This document shows positions 46,419 to 54,806 of a DNA stretch of 64,000 nucleotides, in pieces. Positions within the stretch are counted from its first letter, which is position 1. Each line of letters opens with the position of its first letter. Source of the stretch: Thermoactinomyces mirandus (GTDB lineage Bacteria; Bacillota; Bacilli; Thermoactinomycetales; Thermoactinomycetaceae); contig NZ_JACEOL010000002.1 in NCBI RefSeq assembly GCF_013868055.1, positions 62,001 to 126,000 of the forward strand. Reading direction: 5' to 3'. A program made the position numbers and the translations under genes. Under the pieces are notes generated by a model. It worked only from the letters and a program-made list of their open reading frames with translations. It was not told the origin of the DNA and ran no database searches.

Positions 46419-47246
46419 TTAACCTCTGGGGTTGCGGATCATTGCAATCAGTTTTTTTCGAGTTTGTTCCGTCGCTTTTTCTCTGGAAACATCAGCTTTA
46501 AAATTTTGATATTCAGCCTTGGTTGCCGAGTCAGCATTTAACCAGCGGTGAAATTTTAAAAGACGCAAGTATAGGAACCATTTTCGTATATCAGACAAGG
46601 AAATTGTTTTTCTTAGTCTTTTTAGAAACTGCTTCCGTTCTTTTTCGGTTTCAATCTGTACTTCAAACTGTTTTTTCATACTTTCCATCATATGTAAGTG
46701 AGTTTTGTCTACTTTTTCGAAATATTCTTTGGTCATAAGATAGTCGGTGGTTAATTCACGATAAAGATCTTTTGCCTTTTCTACGATTTCTTTTAACTGA
46801 TCTTGTGTTTCAAACATAATTTGGGGAATTGAACAAAATACCTCATATCCTTTTTTGAGATCTTCATCATCTGAAGCATGGACAAGTTCAGAAAAAGATT
46901 TAAGAAGAGATTGTCCTTTCTTCCAAATTTCCATCGGTCTTTGTGACCACTTAGAACCGTAAATAAAAATATTTTCCATTTCTGCATCTACAGTGGCGAC
47001 ATAATCTAGAACTTCAATAATATTTTTTTTGTGGGGGATATTTCCATTCTCATGGATGATTAGTATACCAGTTAACTTATCTTCTTTGGGATAAAAACTA
47101 ACATAATAGTATTTCTCATAATTGCATATGATCTTATGCGGAAATACATTATAGGTTTCTCCCTTTTTTACAAAAGAACGTGCTATTTTTTTGATCAACT
47201 CCGGCGGCTCAGGATTGGGATTAATTTTTAATTCTTCCAGGTTCAT
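46419..47246 (-). CDS. hypothetical cytosolic protein
   Basis: 275 aa without signal peptide or membrane helix. An N-terminal alpha/beta part (FPHKIICNYEKYYYVSFYPK, TGILIIHENGNI) and a long Lys/Glu-rich helical C-terminal half (about 130-275). AT-richer than its neighbours on either side, which suggests acquisition. I recognise no family. Tightly packed between the secreted protein gene and the membrane protein gene. Confidence 0.6.
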   Translation of the reverse strand: MNLEELKINPNPEPPELIKKIARSFVKKGETYNVFPHKIICNYEKYYYVSFYPKEDKLTGILIIHENGNIPHKKNIIEVLDYVATVDAEMENIFIYGSKWSQRPMEIWKKGQSLLKSFSELVHASDDEDLKKGYEVFCSIPQIMFETQDQLKEIVEKAKDLYRELTTDYLMTKEYFEKVDKTHLHMMESMKKQFEVQIETEKERKQFLKRLRKTISLSDIRKWFLYLRLLKFHRWLNADSATKAEYQNFKADVSREKATEQTRKKLIAMIRNPRG

Positions 47247-47263
47247 CGATCTAACCCCCTATA

Positions 47264-48235
47264 TTAACCAAAAATTTTGTTCCAGGCTGATTTTACACCA
47301 TTTATTGCTTTTTTAACTCCCTTTTTAATCCCCTCCCGATGGGTGTACAAAGCGCTTCCTGCCCACAATAGCGTTCCTGTTGCCATTAAAAAGACTCCCG
47401 GGCCTGTGGGACCCAATATTTGCCCTCCGGCAATCAGCATTTCGCCTGTACTTCCAATACCCTTTGCAATCAATTTATAAGCCTCTTGAGAGTTATCAGC
47501 TTTAAAGGCATCAACAAAATTTTTGCCGGCATCAATGGCCGAGATCCCCAAGCTGGCAAATCCCACTCCTTTGGCGAATTTGGTGACCGTTTTCAGGCAG
47601 CCGATCTTTTTTTGGATTTGGGTTTTCTGGAAGATTGATATTGTAGTCGATTCATTCATTCGTTGCAGCCTATTTAGTTCCCTTAACGTTTTATATTTGT
47701 TCCAGGCATCCAATGTTTTTTCTGCTCCGTCCCATGTATCGATTGCGATTTTTCCAATGGAACCGTCCTGGAAATACAAGTTTCCCAACAGGGAGCGCGG
47801 CACTTTGACAAGAGAGGTATAAAGAACACCATTGGCATTGGGATTTTCCCATTGGCCGGTAATTATATCATAACGTGCTTCATTGTAGATATTGGGTTCA
47901 ATGGCAGCGGCGGTGTCTGTTACAACATCCTTGGACATGAATTTCAATACATCCCAAATGCCCGGCCCGTCATCTTCCTTTTTCTCCTGTTTTGCGGGCT
48001 GTTTTTGATCTTTTGCTTGTATCTGTGTATTTGTATCATTTATTGGTTGATGCGGTTTTGGTTTCTCTCCTTCCTTGGGCTGATAGAAATCCTCGTTAAT
48101 GGGAGGAGCATTGAAACTTCCTTCTCCTTCTGCAAAAACAACAAAGCCGGGTCCAAAGGAAATGCTTATGCTGACCAAAGCGATCAGAAAACCCATCATC
48201 CAGCGATAGATTGTTTTTTTATTCATTCGTGTCAT
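47264..48235 (-). CDS. secreted protein with hydrophobic Gly-rich C-terminal region
   Basis: 323 aa. Signal peptide (about 1-36, core FLIALVSISISFGPGFVVFA). A Pro/Gln/Lys-rich low-complexity linker (about 45-85), a central helical region with WDVLKFMSKDVVTDTAAAIEP and WDGAEKTLDAWNKY, then two Gly/Ala-rich hydrophobic stretches (KGVGFASLGISAIDAGKNF and about 273-305) and a basic amphipathic tail (KKGVKKAINGVKSAWNKIFG). The C-terminal half looks membrane-inserting, as in some toxins or bacteriocins, but no known family is evident. The ATG lacks a clear ribosome site. Confidence 0.6.
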   Translation of the reverse strand: MTRMNKKTIYRWMMGFLIALVSISISFGPGFVVFAEGEGSFNAPPINEDFYQPKEGEKPKPHQPINDTNTQIQAKDQKQPAKQEKKEDDGPGIWDVLKFMSKDVVTDTAAAIEPNIYNEARYDIITGQWENPNANGVLYTSLVKVPRSLLGNLYFQDGSIGKIAIDTWDGAEKTLDAWNKYKTLRELNRLQRMNESTTISIFQKTQIQKKIGCLKTVTKFAKGVGFASLGISAIDAGKNFVDAFKADNSQEAYKLIAKGIGSTGEMLIAGGQILGPTGPGVFLMATGTLLWAGSALYTHREGIKKGVKKAINGVKSAWNKIFG

Positions 48236-49064
48236 ATTCTATTTTACGGAAAACCGGAAATTCTCAATAAGTTTTGCCCGGGATTCCCCTGTGTATAAAA
48301 ATTGTTTTCCGTATCCTGTTCACCTTCCTTTTGTCTGTTTGTTCATCATAACGACAATCCAAAGAGACAGACTGAACCTGCCGGTTCACTCTGTATAAAT
48401 AGAGAGGATTAATTCAGTTTTTCTTTATCAAACCTGGCTCCCGTTAAGGGTAATGTATTGGAAAAAATAAAGATGAAGGAATTATACCTGTATTTCAAAT
48501 ATTTTAACGCAAATATATTTGTACAAATTGTTAAAATTTTTATCCGTATTTAGCCAGATTTGTTTTCAAGCGGGGAATTATCTGATAAATAGAATAAATT
48601 TCATGGTCATCTTTGGTCATTTAGCAAATCAAACATGGGATTTATCCGCAATGAGAGAGAGAAAACTTTTGAAAGAGAAGGCGGCAAAGAGATCGTTGCG
48701 ATCCGGTACTAACAGAGTAGTAGCAGAAGGGGGAAATCAGGAAACAACGGGTATGGTGTTTTTTGGTATCCAATAAAGAAAACTTTTGCATAGAGTGCTG
48801 CTTTCTATAAACAGAATTGATGCAATTATAATTTACAAAATGGAATTTATTATTTATCAAATTAAATAAATGTAAACTGAAACAAAATTGTATTATGTTA
48901 AAAATGAGTAGAAGAACGACTATTTTGGATAGATTTGAAGGAAAACCAATGATTTAACCCATAGATTTTCCTTAATGGGTTTAAGCCGGTTTCACCGGAG
49001 AACATCCGGAGGAATACGGATTGCAAAGACTGAGGAAAGATGTTATTTTAGGATCTGTTGTTCA
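48236..49064. other. gene-poor stretch between the trio and the symporter gene
   Basis: About 830 AT-rich bases. A plus-strand ORF at 48519-48776 (85 codons) has no ribosome site and an unlikely composition. A 17-codon ORF at 48904-48957 (MSRRTTILDRFEGKPMI) opens like a DUF3006 protein (the DRFEG motif) but stops at once, so it may be a remnant. I see nothing else I can support. Confidence 0.45.
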
Positions 49065-49096
49065 GAAAAAAACTGCTGTATCAGGTACAGCAGTTT
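49065..49096 (-). terminator. terminator of the symporter gene
   Basis: AAACTGCTGTA/TACAGCAGTTT stem (49070-49096 on the plus strand), followed by a T run when read on the minus strand. It touches the stop codon. Confidence 0.88.
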
Positions 49097-50366
49097 AAGC
49101 AGCTTTTTTGAGTTTTTCAATATAAATTCGGGCTTTTCTTTCATTGAATTGTTTTTCCCATTTGGACATGACAACAGAAGCCAGTGAATTTCCCAAAACG
49201 TTAACAACGGTACGCATCATGTCCATGATGCGATCAACTCCGGCAATAAAGGCCAGCCCTTCGGGCGGAATACCAACCACATGCAATGTTGCCAGCAAGA
49301 CAACAAAAGAAACACCGGGTACACCGGCTATTCCCTTGGAGGTAACCATCAGGGTTAGAAGCAAGGTGATTTGTTGGCTGACAGTCAAATCAATTCCATA
49401 CATTTGGGCGATGAAGATTGCAGCAATCGCCTGATACAGGGTAGAACCATCCAGATTAAACGAATAGCCGGTCGGAATGACGAACGAAGTGATTGCTTTC
49501 GGGCATCCGTATCGTTCCATTTTTTCCATCAGTTTGGGCAATACTGTTTCTGAACTTGAAGTGGAATAGGCAAGAAACAGTTCATCTTTCAAGATCTTCA
49601 TCAAATGGAAAATATTGATACCGACGATTTTTGCGGTTAATCCAAAAACAACCAGGATGAAAAAGATCATCGTCAAGTATACAAGAATGACAAGTTTGCT
49701 GAGCGGGATCAGTGATGCAATTCCAAATTTGGATACGGTTACGCCAATTAGGGCGAATACACCGAATGGCGCAAATTTCATGATCAGATTGGTTATGTAG
49801 AACATGGCATCTGCGGTTCCCTGAAAGAACCTTAATACCGGTCTTCCTTTTTCACCAATCGCGGCAACACCCAAGCCGAACATGATGGAAAAAAAGATGA
49901 TGGCCAGCATGTCGCCTTCAGCCAGTGAGGTGAACAGATTGTCAGGGACGATGTGGACAAAGGTATCGACTATACTGTGATTTTCAACTTCTTTTGTGGT
50001 TTCTGAATATTGGCTGATGTCTGTTTGCTGGATGGCGTTCATGTCGACCCCGTCACCGGGATGGAAGATGTTTGCTGAAAGCAACCCAACTAAAAGTGCT
50101 ATCGTTGTAATGATTTCAAAATATAAAATTGTCTTTCCGCCGATTTTTCCAAGTTTTTTAATGTCGCCCACTCCGGCCACACCGACAATGATGCTGGAGA
50201 TGACGATCGGAATAACGATCATTTTAATGAGACGCAGGAAAATATCGCCAACAGGCTGCAAAAACGTTTCAACGGAAGGATTCCCATAAAAAATGGCTCC
50301 GACTGCAATCCCTAATGCCAAGCCGATAAAAATTTGCCATGCAAGGCTGATTTTTAGATTTTTCAT
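49095..50366 (-). CDS. dicarboxylate/amino acid:cation symporter (GltP/GltT type)
   Basis: Sodium- or proton-coupled uptake of glutamate/aspartate or C4-dicarboxylates (DAACS family). 423 aa, eight helices and two hairpins. The first re-entrant loop is STSSSETVLPKLME, and GYSFNLDGSTLYQA is the helix 7 ligand motif; the SSSET form is usual in glutamate/aspartate carriers. The substrate cannot be settled from sequence. Monocistronic. Confidence 0.88.
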   Translation of the reverse strand: MKNLKISLAWQIFIGLALGIAVGAIFYGNPSVETFLQPVGDIFLRLIKMIVIPIVISSIIVGVAGVGDIKKLGKIGGKTILYFEIITTIALLVGLLSANIFHPGDGVDMNAIQQTDISQYSETTKEVENHSIVDTFVHIVPDNLFTSLAEGDMLAIIFFSIMFGLGVAAIGEKGRPVLRFFQGTADAMFYITNLIMKFAPFGVFALIGVTVSKFGIASLIPLSKLVILVYLTMIFFILVVFGLTAKIVGINIFHLMKILKDELFLAYSTSSSETVLPKLMEKMERYGCPKAITSFVIPTGYSFNLDGSTLYQAIAAIFIAQMYGIDLTVSQQITLLLTLMVTSKGIAGVPGVSFVVLLATLHVVGIPPEGLAFIAGVDRIMDMMRTVVNVLGNSLASVVMSKWEKQFNERKARIYIEKLKKAA

Positions 50367-50558
50367 TAAATCACCTCACTACAAAGACATGATTTAGAAT
50401 AATAATAGATGTCTTTGACTATTTATTGATTGACAAAGTAAACAAGCGACAACTAACATCTTAAAATAATTTAAAATTCAAATCAACCTTTATAGTAATA
50501 ATTGTAATAATCGCAATTTATTTTCTTTTAAATCAACTTTGTAGAACGGGTTTAACCT

Positions 50559-50591
50559 AAAAAAACACCGGGGCTATTTTCGCCCAGGTGT
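50559..50591 (-). terminator. terminator of sspM
   Basis: ACACC-GGGC paired with GCCC-GGTGT (50565-50591, one mismatch); T7 follows on the minus strand. Confidence 0.8.
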
Positions 50592-50600
50592 CTGTGCAAA

Positions 50601-50738
50601 TCAGGTGGATGGCCGATCAGGCCCTTCCAGTTTTTTATCTCCGAAACCAGTTGCCGTTTCGGTTTCGGTTTTGTTTTGAGGAACAGATTTTTTCAATTTT
50701 TTCTTTTGATTTAAGCTGGGTGTTGACTTTTTATTCAT
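50601..50738 (-). CDS. sspM: small acid-soluble spore protein, SspM family
   Basis: 45 aa, Lys- and Thr-rich, ending GDKKLEGPDRPST. The known B. subtilis SspM ends DKKLGGPNRPST, so the C-terminal signature is nearly the same. GAAAGGGG lies about ten bases before the ATG. A forespore-type promoter lies upstream and a terminator just downstream, so the gene stands alone. These minor proteins accumulate in the spore core; no function beyond that is known. It falls below the size that many gene finders report. Confidence 0.82.
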   Translation of the reverse strand: MNKKSTPSLNQKKKLKKSVPQNKTETETATGFGDKKLEGPDRPST

Positions 50739-50763
50739 TTTGTGATTCGCCCCTTTCTATGTA

Positions 50764-50793
50764 TAATATGTATCAATTCTTGTATTTTTAAAC
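50764..50793 (-). promoter_or_regulatory. probable sigma-G/sigma-F promoter of sspM
   Basis: Minus strand: GTTTA (-35, one mismatch to GHATR), 18-base spacer, CATATTA (-10, fits CATWNTA). The start would lie about 20 bases before the ATG. Confidence 0.55.
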
Positions 50794-50862
50794 GAATATT
50801 ATTTTACCTTGTAAAATGTTTTCCATTTTATTGAAAAATATGAATTGATCGGAAAGCACAAT

Positions 50863-50891
50863 GCAGGAAGTTTTAATTGTTTGTCGAATGG
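50863..50891 (+). promoter_or_regulatory. sigma-H promoter with overlapping 0A box before spo0A
   Basis: GCAGGAAGT (50863-50871), 11 bases, GTCGAATGG (50883-50891) fits sigma-H (RNAGGAWWW, RNNGAATWW) with few mismatches. TTTGTCGAA (50880-50888) is a perfect 0A box lying on the -10. This mirrors the sporulation promoter of B. subtilis spo0A. Confidence 0.82.
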
Positions 50892-50932
50892 AAAATGTAA
50901 ACTGTTTTTTGGACAATTAGGAGGTTCTCTCA

Positions 50933-51727
50933 TTGAATAAGATTCGTGTCATACTGGCTGATGACAATCGGGAATTTGCCGATTTGCTAAAAGAACATCT
51001 GACCAGTCAGGGAGATATTGAAGTAATCGGCGTGGCTCATCACGGGGGCGAAGTAATCGATCTGTTGAAGAAGGAAGTTCCGGACGTTCTCGTACTGGAT
51101 ATCATTATGCCCCATCTGGACGGGCTTGGCGTATTGGAGCAGATTCACCAAATGGACCTGCAGGTTGTTCCAAAAGTAATCATGCTGACAGCGTTCGGAC
51201 AGGAAAATATTACGCAACGGGCTGTGGAGCTGGGGGCATCTTATTACATATTGAAGCCTTTTGACCTGGATGTGCTGACGCATCGGATTCGGCAGATGAA
51301 AGGGATTTCCATGAAGCCTTCGTTTATAAAATCGGGTCCTTCCCCGGTTTCGTTCTCTGCCAGACAGAAAGCGAACAATCTGGATGCCAATATTACCAAT
51401 GTGATTCATGAAATTGGTGTTCCAGCCCATATCAAAGGCTATTTGTATCTGCGTGAAGCCATAGCCATGGTTTATAACGAAGTGGATCTGCTGGGAGCGA
51501 TTACCAAGTCGTTGTATCCCCGGATTGCGGCCAAATATAACACAACTCCCAGCCGGGTTGAACGGGCAATCCGCCACGCAATCGAGGTTGCCTGGAGCCG
51601 TGGAAATATGGATTCCATCCGTAACCTGTTTGGCTATACGATCAATGTGGCAAAAGCAAAACCGACAAACAGCGAGTTTATTGCAATGGTTGCCGACAAG
51701 TTGCGGATTGAACATAAAGTCGGGTAG
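50933..51727 (+). CDS. spo0A: sporulation master regulator Spo0A
   Basis: Response regulator; its phosphorylated form starts sporulation. 264 aa. Receiver with phospho-acceptor Asp56 in [13 protein letters not shown], and a C-terminal DNA-binding domain with [27 protein letters not shown] (the second part is the recognition helix). TTG start eight bases after AGGAGG. In B. subtilis it directly follows spoIVB; here about 5 kb intervene. Confidence 0.98.
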   Translation: MNKIRVILADDNREFADLLKEHLTSQGDIEVIGVAHHGGEVIDLLKKEVPDVLVLDIIMPHLDGLGVLEQIHQMDLQVVPKVIMLTAFGQENITQRAVELGASYYILKPFDLDVLTHRIRQMKGISMKPSFIKSGPSPVSFSARQKANNLDANITNVIHEIGVPAHIKGYLYLREAIAMVYNEVDLLGAITKSLYPRIAAKYNTTPSRVERAIRHAIEVAWSRGNMDSIRNLFGYTINVAKAKPTNSEFIAMVADKLRIEHKVG

Positions 51728-51743
51728 CATCCAGGTCATTCTT

Positions 51744-51771
51744 GCCACTGCCCTGATGGGAGTGGCTTTTT
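51744..51771 (+). terminator. terminator after spo0A
   Basis: GCCACT (51744-51749) and AGTGGC (51761-51766), with inner CCC/GGG, then TTTTT. Confidence 0.85.
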
Positions 51772-51782
51772 GCGTTTCTCTT

Positions 51783-52022
51783 TCAGCGGATTTTGACCCA
51801 TTCATGTCGATCCAGCCACAAACGGTGCTGTTTCCTTGCTTCGACAATTTCCTTGTAAAGCATTTGGGCTTCTTCATATTTTTTGGACTTCAATGCCTGG
51901 CGAAATTTTTTTGTCAGCGGTGCCAGCACTTCGTGGTCGAAGATGTTTGCCCGGGATGTGTATTTGGGTCTGGGTGGACGGCGCTTTTTCGGATTGCCGG
52001 AACTTCTTTTTTTCCTGCCTAT
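51783..52022 (-). CDS. small basic protein, possible ATA start codon
   Basis: About 79 aa, strongly basic at first (GRKKRSSGNPKKRRPPRPK), then a helical hairpin (LTKKFRQALKSKKYEEAQMLYKEIVEARKQ). No family recognised. AAAGGAGAG lies six bases before an ATA codon at 52022, with no ATG, GTG or TTG at that distance. The frame stays open upstream with a TTG inside LLREKGEK, but that would include the ribosome site. So either ATA is used, the start was mutated, or the gene is decaying. Confidence 0.5.
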   Translation of the reverse strand: MGRKKRSSGNPKKRRPPRPKYTSRANIFDHEVLAPLTKKFRQALKSKKYEEAQMLYKEIVEARKQHRLWLDRHEWVKIR

Positions 52023-52134
52023 GCTCTTCTCTCCTTTTTCTCTCAATAACTTCAGATTGAGCAATGTTTGTAACAGGATATGTGCTTGGCCTGGCAAAAG
52101 TGATAAAGGGAGGAAAAATTCCGAAACGAGAGCA

Positions 52135-52386
52135 TCAGGATGAAGGTTCGCGGCGTTCCTTTTGGATGCGATGTCTTTTTTTATCCCGGTAGTAAATGAA
52201 ACTGCCAATCACTGCAATTCCGGTGAGAAAAAGTAAAAGACTCCCCAAAAAAGGCAGCCAGGCAAAAGGTTTTCCGGCAAAAAAGTCATGCAAGAGATTC
52301 CGCATCCATTTCCATCCATAGACGGCGAACAATCCCGGAATACATACGATCAATATCGCCAAAATTCGCTCGATGACTGGTTTCAT
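52135..52386 (-). CDS. yqzF: DUF2627 membrane protein (YqzF)
   Basis: 83 aa, two helices (ILAILIVCIPGLFAVYGW and LPFLGSLLLFLTGIAVIGSFIYY) with the family's PGLFAVYGWKWMRN and YYRDKKRHR ends. B. subtilis has the same gene next to bkdR. Start at 52386, the first in-frame ATG with an AGGACGGG-like site in front; the longer frame overlaps the bkdR promoter. Divergent from bkdR. Confidence 0.8.
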   Translation of the reverse strand: MKPVIERILAILIVCIPGLFAVYGWKWMRNLLHDFFAGKPFAWLPFLGSLLLFLTGIAVIGSFIYYRDKKRHRIQKERREPSS

Positions 52387-52510
52387 AAATATTTTGCCCG
52401 TCCTTTCAGCAATTTCTATAAAAATAGTAACGCAATTGACTGAATCTTTCCACCAAGTTTGCAAAACAACTATATGATAAGATGAAAACGGACGAAAGGA
52501 GGGATTCAAC

Positions 52511-54568
52511 ATGCAAACGTTTCTTATTGTGGGGGGCGGGCAGGGAGGAATCGCTATTCTGAAAACCTTGTTGTCTGCAGAATCCGTTCAGGTGATCGGC
52601 GTTGTTGATTTGCGTCCCGATGCCCCTGCGATCCTGGAAGCCAGGAAACACGGAATCCCCACAGGGGACAGAGTGGAACCATTCCTGAAACTGGCGCCGG
52701 ACGTGATTATGGAAGTAACGGGCAATCCCGAGGTATTTGAAAAGCTGGGGGAAATAAAAAATAAAGGTGCTCTGCTGATTTCAGGGACTGTCATCAATCT
52801 CTTCATCCGTCTGATCGAAGAAAAAGAGAAGTGGTTTATAGCATGGAAACAAAGGCAGCAGGAATTGGAAACCATTCTGGATTCGATGCATGATGGTATG
52901 ATTGCCGTCAACGGGCAGGCAAGGATTACCCTGTTTAACCGGGCGGCGGAACGGATGATTGGAATATCTGTCACTTCTGTCCTGGGACGGAAAATTACGG
53001 AAGTGATCCCCAATTCCCGTCTGGATTGGGTACTTGTAAACGGGAAAACAGAGCTGAATAAGAAATTTGTTCTGCCAAACGGGATGGAAATCGTAACAAA
53101 CCGTGTACCGGTAACGGATCAGAACGGAAAAGTGATTGGTGCTGTAGCCGTATTTCGGGATATCAGCGAATTAAAAAACTTATCCAGGCAAATCATTGAC
53201 TTGAAAAGCATGAAAAGCTTGTTACAAGCTATTATTGATTCTTCTGATGATGCGATCTCGGTAGTGGATGCCAATGGAACGGGAATCCTGATCAATCCGG
53301 CATATACCCGTTTAACCGGCCTCAAGCCTGAAGATATTATTGGCAAGCCGGCGGAAACGGATATTTCCGAAGGGGAGAGCATGCACAGGAAGGTGCTTCG
53401 GACAAAACAGCCTGTGCGTGGTGTACAATTAAAGGTAGGGCCCAATCGGAAAGAAGTTTTTGTTAACGTGGCGCCGATTGTGATCGATGGTGAATTGAAA
53501 GGCAGTGTGGGAATCATATATGATGTTTCAGAGATCAAGCAGTTGAACAAGGATTTGGAGCGGGCACGCCGGATTATTCGTACCCTGGAGGCAAAATATA
53601 CGTTTGATGACATCATCGGCAGCTCGGAAGCGATGAAAGTGTGCATAGAACAGGCCAAACAGGCTGCAAAAACTAGAGCTACTGTTTTGCTAAGAGGGGA
53701 ATCGGGTACAGGCAAGGAATTGTTTGCCCATGCAATCCATAATGCAAGTGACCGCAAATATAACCAGTTTGTTCGGGTGAATTGTGCGGCATTATCGGAA
53801 ACGCTATTGGAAAGTGAGCTGTTTGGATATGAAGAGGGCGCCTTTACCGGTGCCAGACGGGGAGGAAAAAAAGGTCTGTTTGAGGAAGCCAATGGCGGCA
53901 CAATCTTTCTCGATGAAATTGGCGAATTAAAGCCGAGTACGCAGGCAAAACTGTTGCGTGTGTTGCAGGAAAAAGAGGTTTTGCGTGTAGGAGGAACCAA
54001 ATCGATTCCGATTGACGTTCGTGTCATTGCGGCCACCAACGTTTACCTGGAAAAAGCAATCCAGGAAAAAAGATTCCGGGAAGATTTGTTTTACCGGCTA
54101 AATGTGTTGCCAATCCAGATTTCCCCTCTGCGCATGCGGAAGGAAGATCTTGTTGATCTGGCCATGCACTTGGTCAAGAAGTTCAATCAGGAATATGGCC
54201 GGAATGTGGAAAAGATTGATACCAAAGCAGTTCAGACCCTGCTTCAGTATTCGTGGCCAGGAAACGTCCGCGAACTTGAAAATGTTTTGGGACGGGCCAT
54301 GATCAATATGAAGTTCAATGAGGTAATCATGAGAAAGAAACACTTGCCTCCCCTGGATCTGTACCGGATTAAGGAGATGGAAAAGGATGATGACGTGCTG
54401 GATTCGGATGAGACGAAGCCCTTAAAAGATGTCATCTCAGAGACGGAAAAGTTGTATATCAGGAAAGTTTTTGAAAAAACCGGAAAAAACAAGACAGAAA
54501 CAGCGCGTTTGCTGGGGATTTCGGTGAGAAGTTTGTATTATAAACTGGAGAGATATCATTTGCTCTGA
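52511..54568 (+). CDS. bkdR: sigma-54-dependent activator BkdR
   Basis: Switches on the branched-chain keto-acid operon with sigma-L. 685 aa: N-terminal Rossmann-like domain with GGGQGG (1-110), two PAS domains (about 115-230 and 235-350), AAA+ domain (about 365-595) with GESGTGKE (Walker A), GAFTGA (sigma-54 contact) and GGTIFLDEIGEL (Walker B), and a Fis-type helix-turn-helix (KTETARLLGISVRSLYYKL). AAAGGAGGG before the ATG. A sigma-54 promoter follows the gene. Confidence 0.95.
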   Translation: MQTFLIVGGGQGGIAILKTLLSAESVQVIGVVDLRPDAPAILEARKHGIPTGDRVEPFLKLAPDVIMEVTGNPEVFEKLGEIKNKGALLISGTVINLFIRLIEEKEKWFIAWKQRQQELETILDSMHDGMIAVNGQARITLFNRAAERMIGISVTSVLGRKITEVIPNSRLDWVLVNGKTELNKKFVLPNGMEIVTNRVPVTDQNGKVIGAVAVFRDISELKNLSRQIIDLKSMKSLLQAIIDSSDDAISVVDANGTGILINPAYTRLTGLKPEDIIGKPAETDISEGESMHRKVLRTKQPVRGVQLKVGPNRKEVFVNVAPIVIDGELKGSVGIIYDVSEIKQLNKDLERARRIIRTLEAKYTFDDIIGSSEAMKVCIEQAKQAAKTRATVLLRGESGTGKELFAHAIHNASDRKYNQFVRVNCAALSETLLESELFGYEEGAFTGARRGGKKGLFEEANGGTIFLDEIGELKPSTQAKLLRVLQEKEVLRVGGTKSIPIDVRVIAATNVYLEKAIQEKRFREDLFYRLNVLPIQISPLRMRKEDLVDLAMHLVKKFNQEYGRNVEKIDTKAVQTLLQYSWPGNVRELENVLGRAMINMKFNEVIMRKKHLPPLDLYRIKEMEKDDDVLDSDETKPLKDVISETEKLYIRKVFEKTGKNKTETARLLGISVRSLYYKLERYHLL

Positions 54569-54580
54569 TCTTGCAAAATA

Positions 54581-54623
54581 TTTCATGAAAAAAAATTCAT
54601 ATTATGTGCAGTCTTTTGCAAAA
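54581..54623 (+). promoter_or_regulatory. palindromes upstream of the bkd promoter, possible BkdR sites
   Basis: TTTCATGAAA (54581-54590) and TTTTGCAAAA (54614-54623) are perfect ten-base palindromes 80-120 bases before the -24 element, where enhancer sites of sigma-54 activators lie. AT-rich, so chance is possible. Confidence 0.35.
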
Positions 54624-54700
54624 AAGTTTATACTGGAACAAGAGGTTAAAATAACAATTAACTTTAATAAAATCACCGCTTTCCCTGTTTCGTTCCACAG

Positions 54701-54717
54701 TTGGCATCGCTTTTGCA
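54701..54717 (+). promoter_or_regulatory. sigma-54 (-24/-12) promoter of the bkd operon
   Basis: TTGGCATCGCTTTTGCA has GG and GC dinucleotides with exactly ten bases between, matching TTGGCAC-N5-TTGCA. It lies 90 bases before ptb and just after the sigma-54 activator gene. Confidence 0.92.
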
Positions 54718-54806
54718 TAAATGTAGGACGACCGGCGAAACTGTTAATATTAGATTTTATTAAAAAAATAAAACATGGCAAATTGCCGGGATAAGAGGTG
54801 TGTAGG

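Noticed and set aside
48519-48776. 85-codon ORF in the gap before the symporter gene
   Set aside because: No ribosome site and an implausible N-terminal composition; no family match I recognise.
53119-54039. 306-codon minus-strand ORF inside bkdR
   Set aside because: Shadow of bkdR; Ser-rich with no domain.
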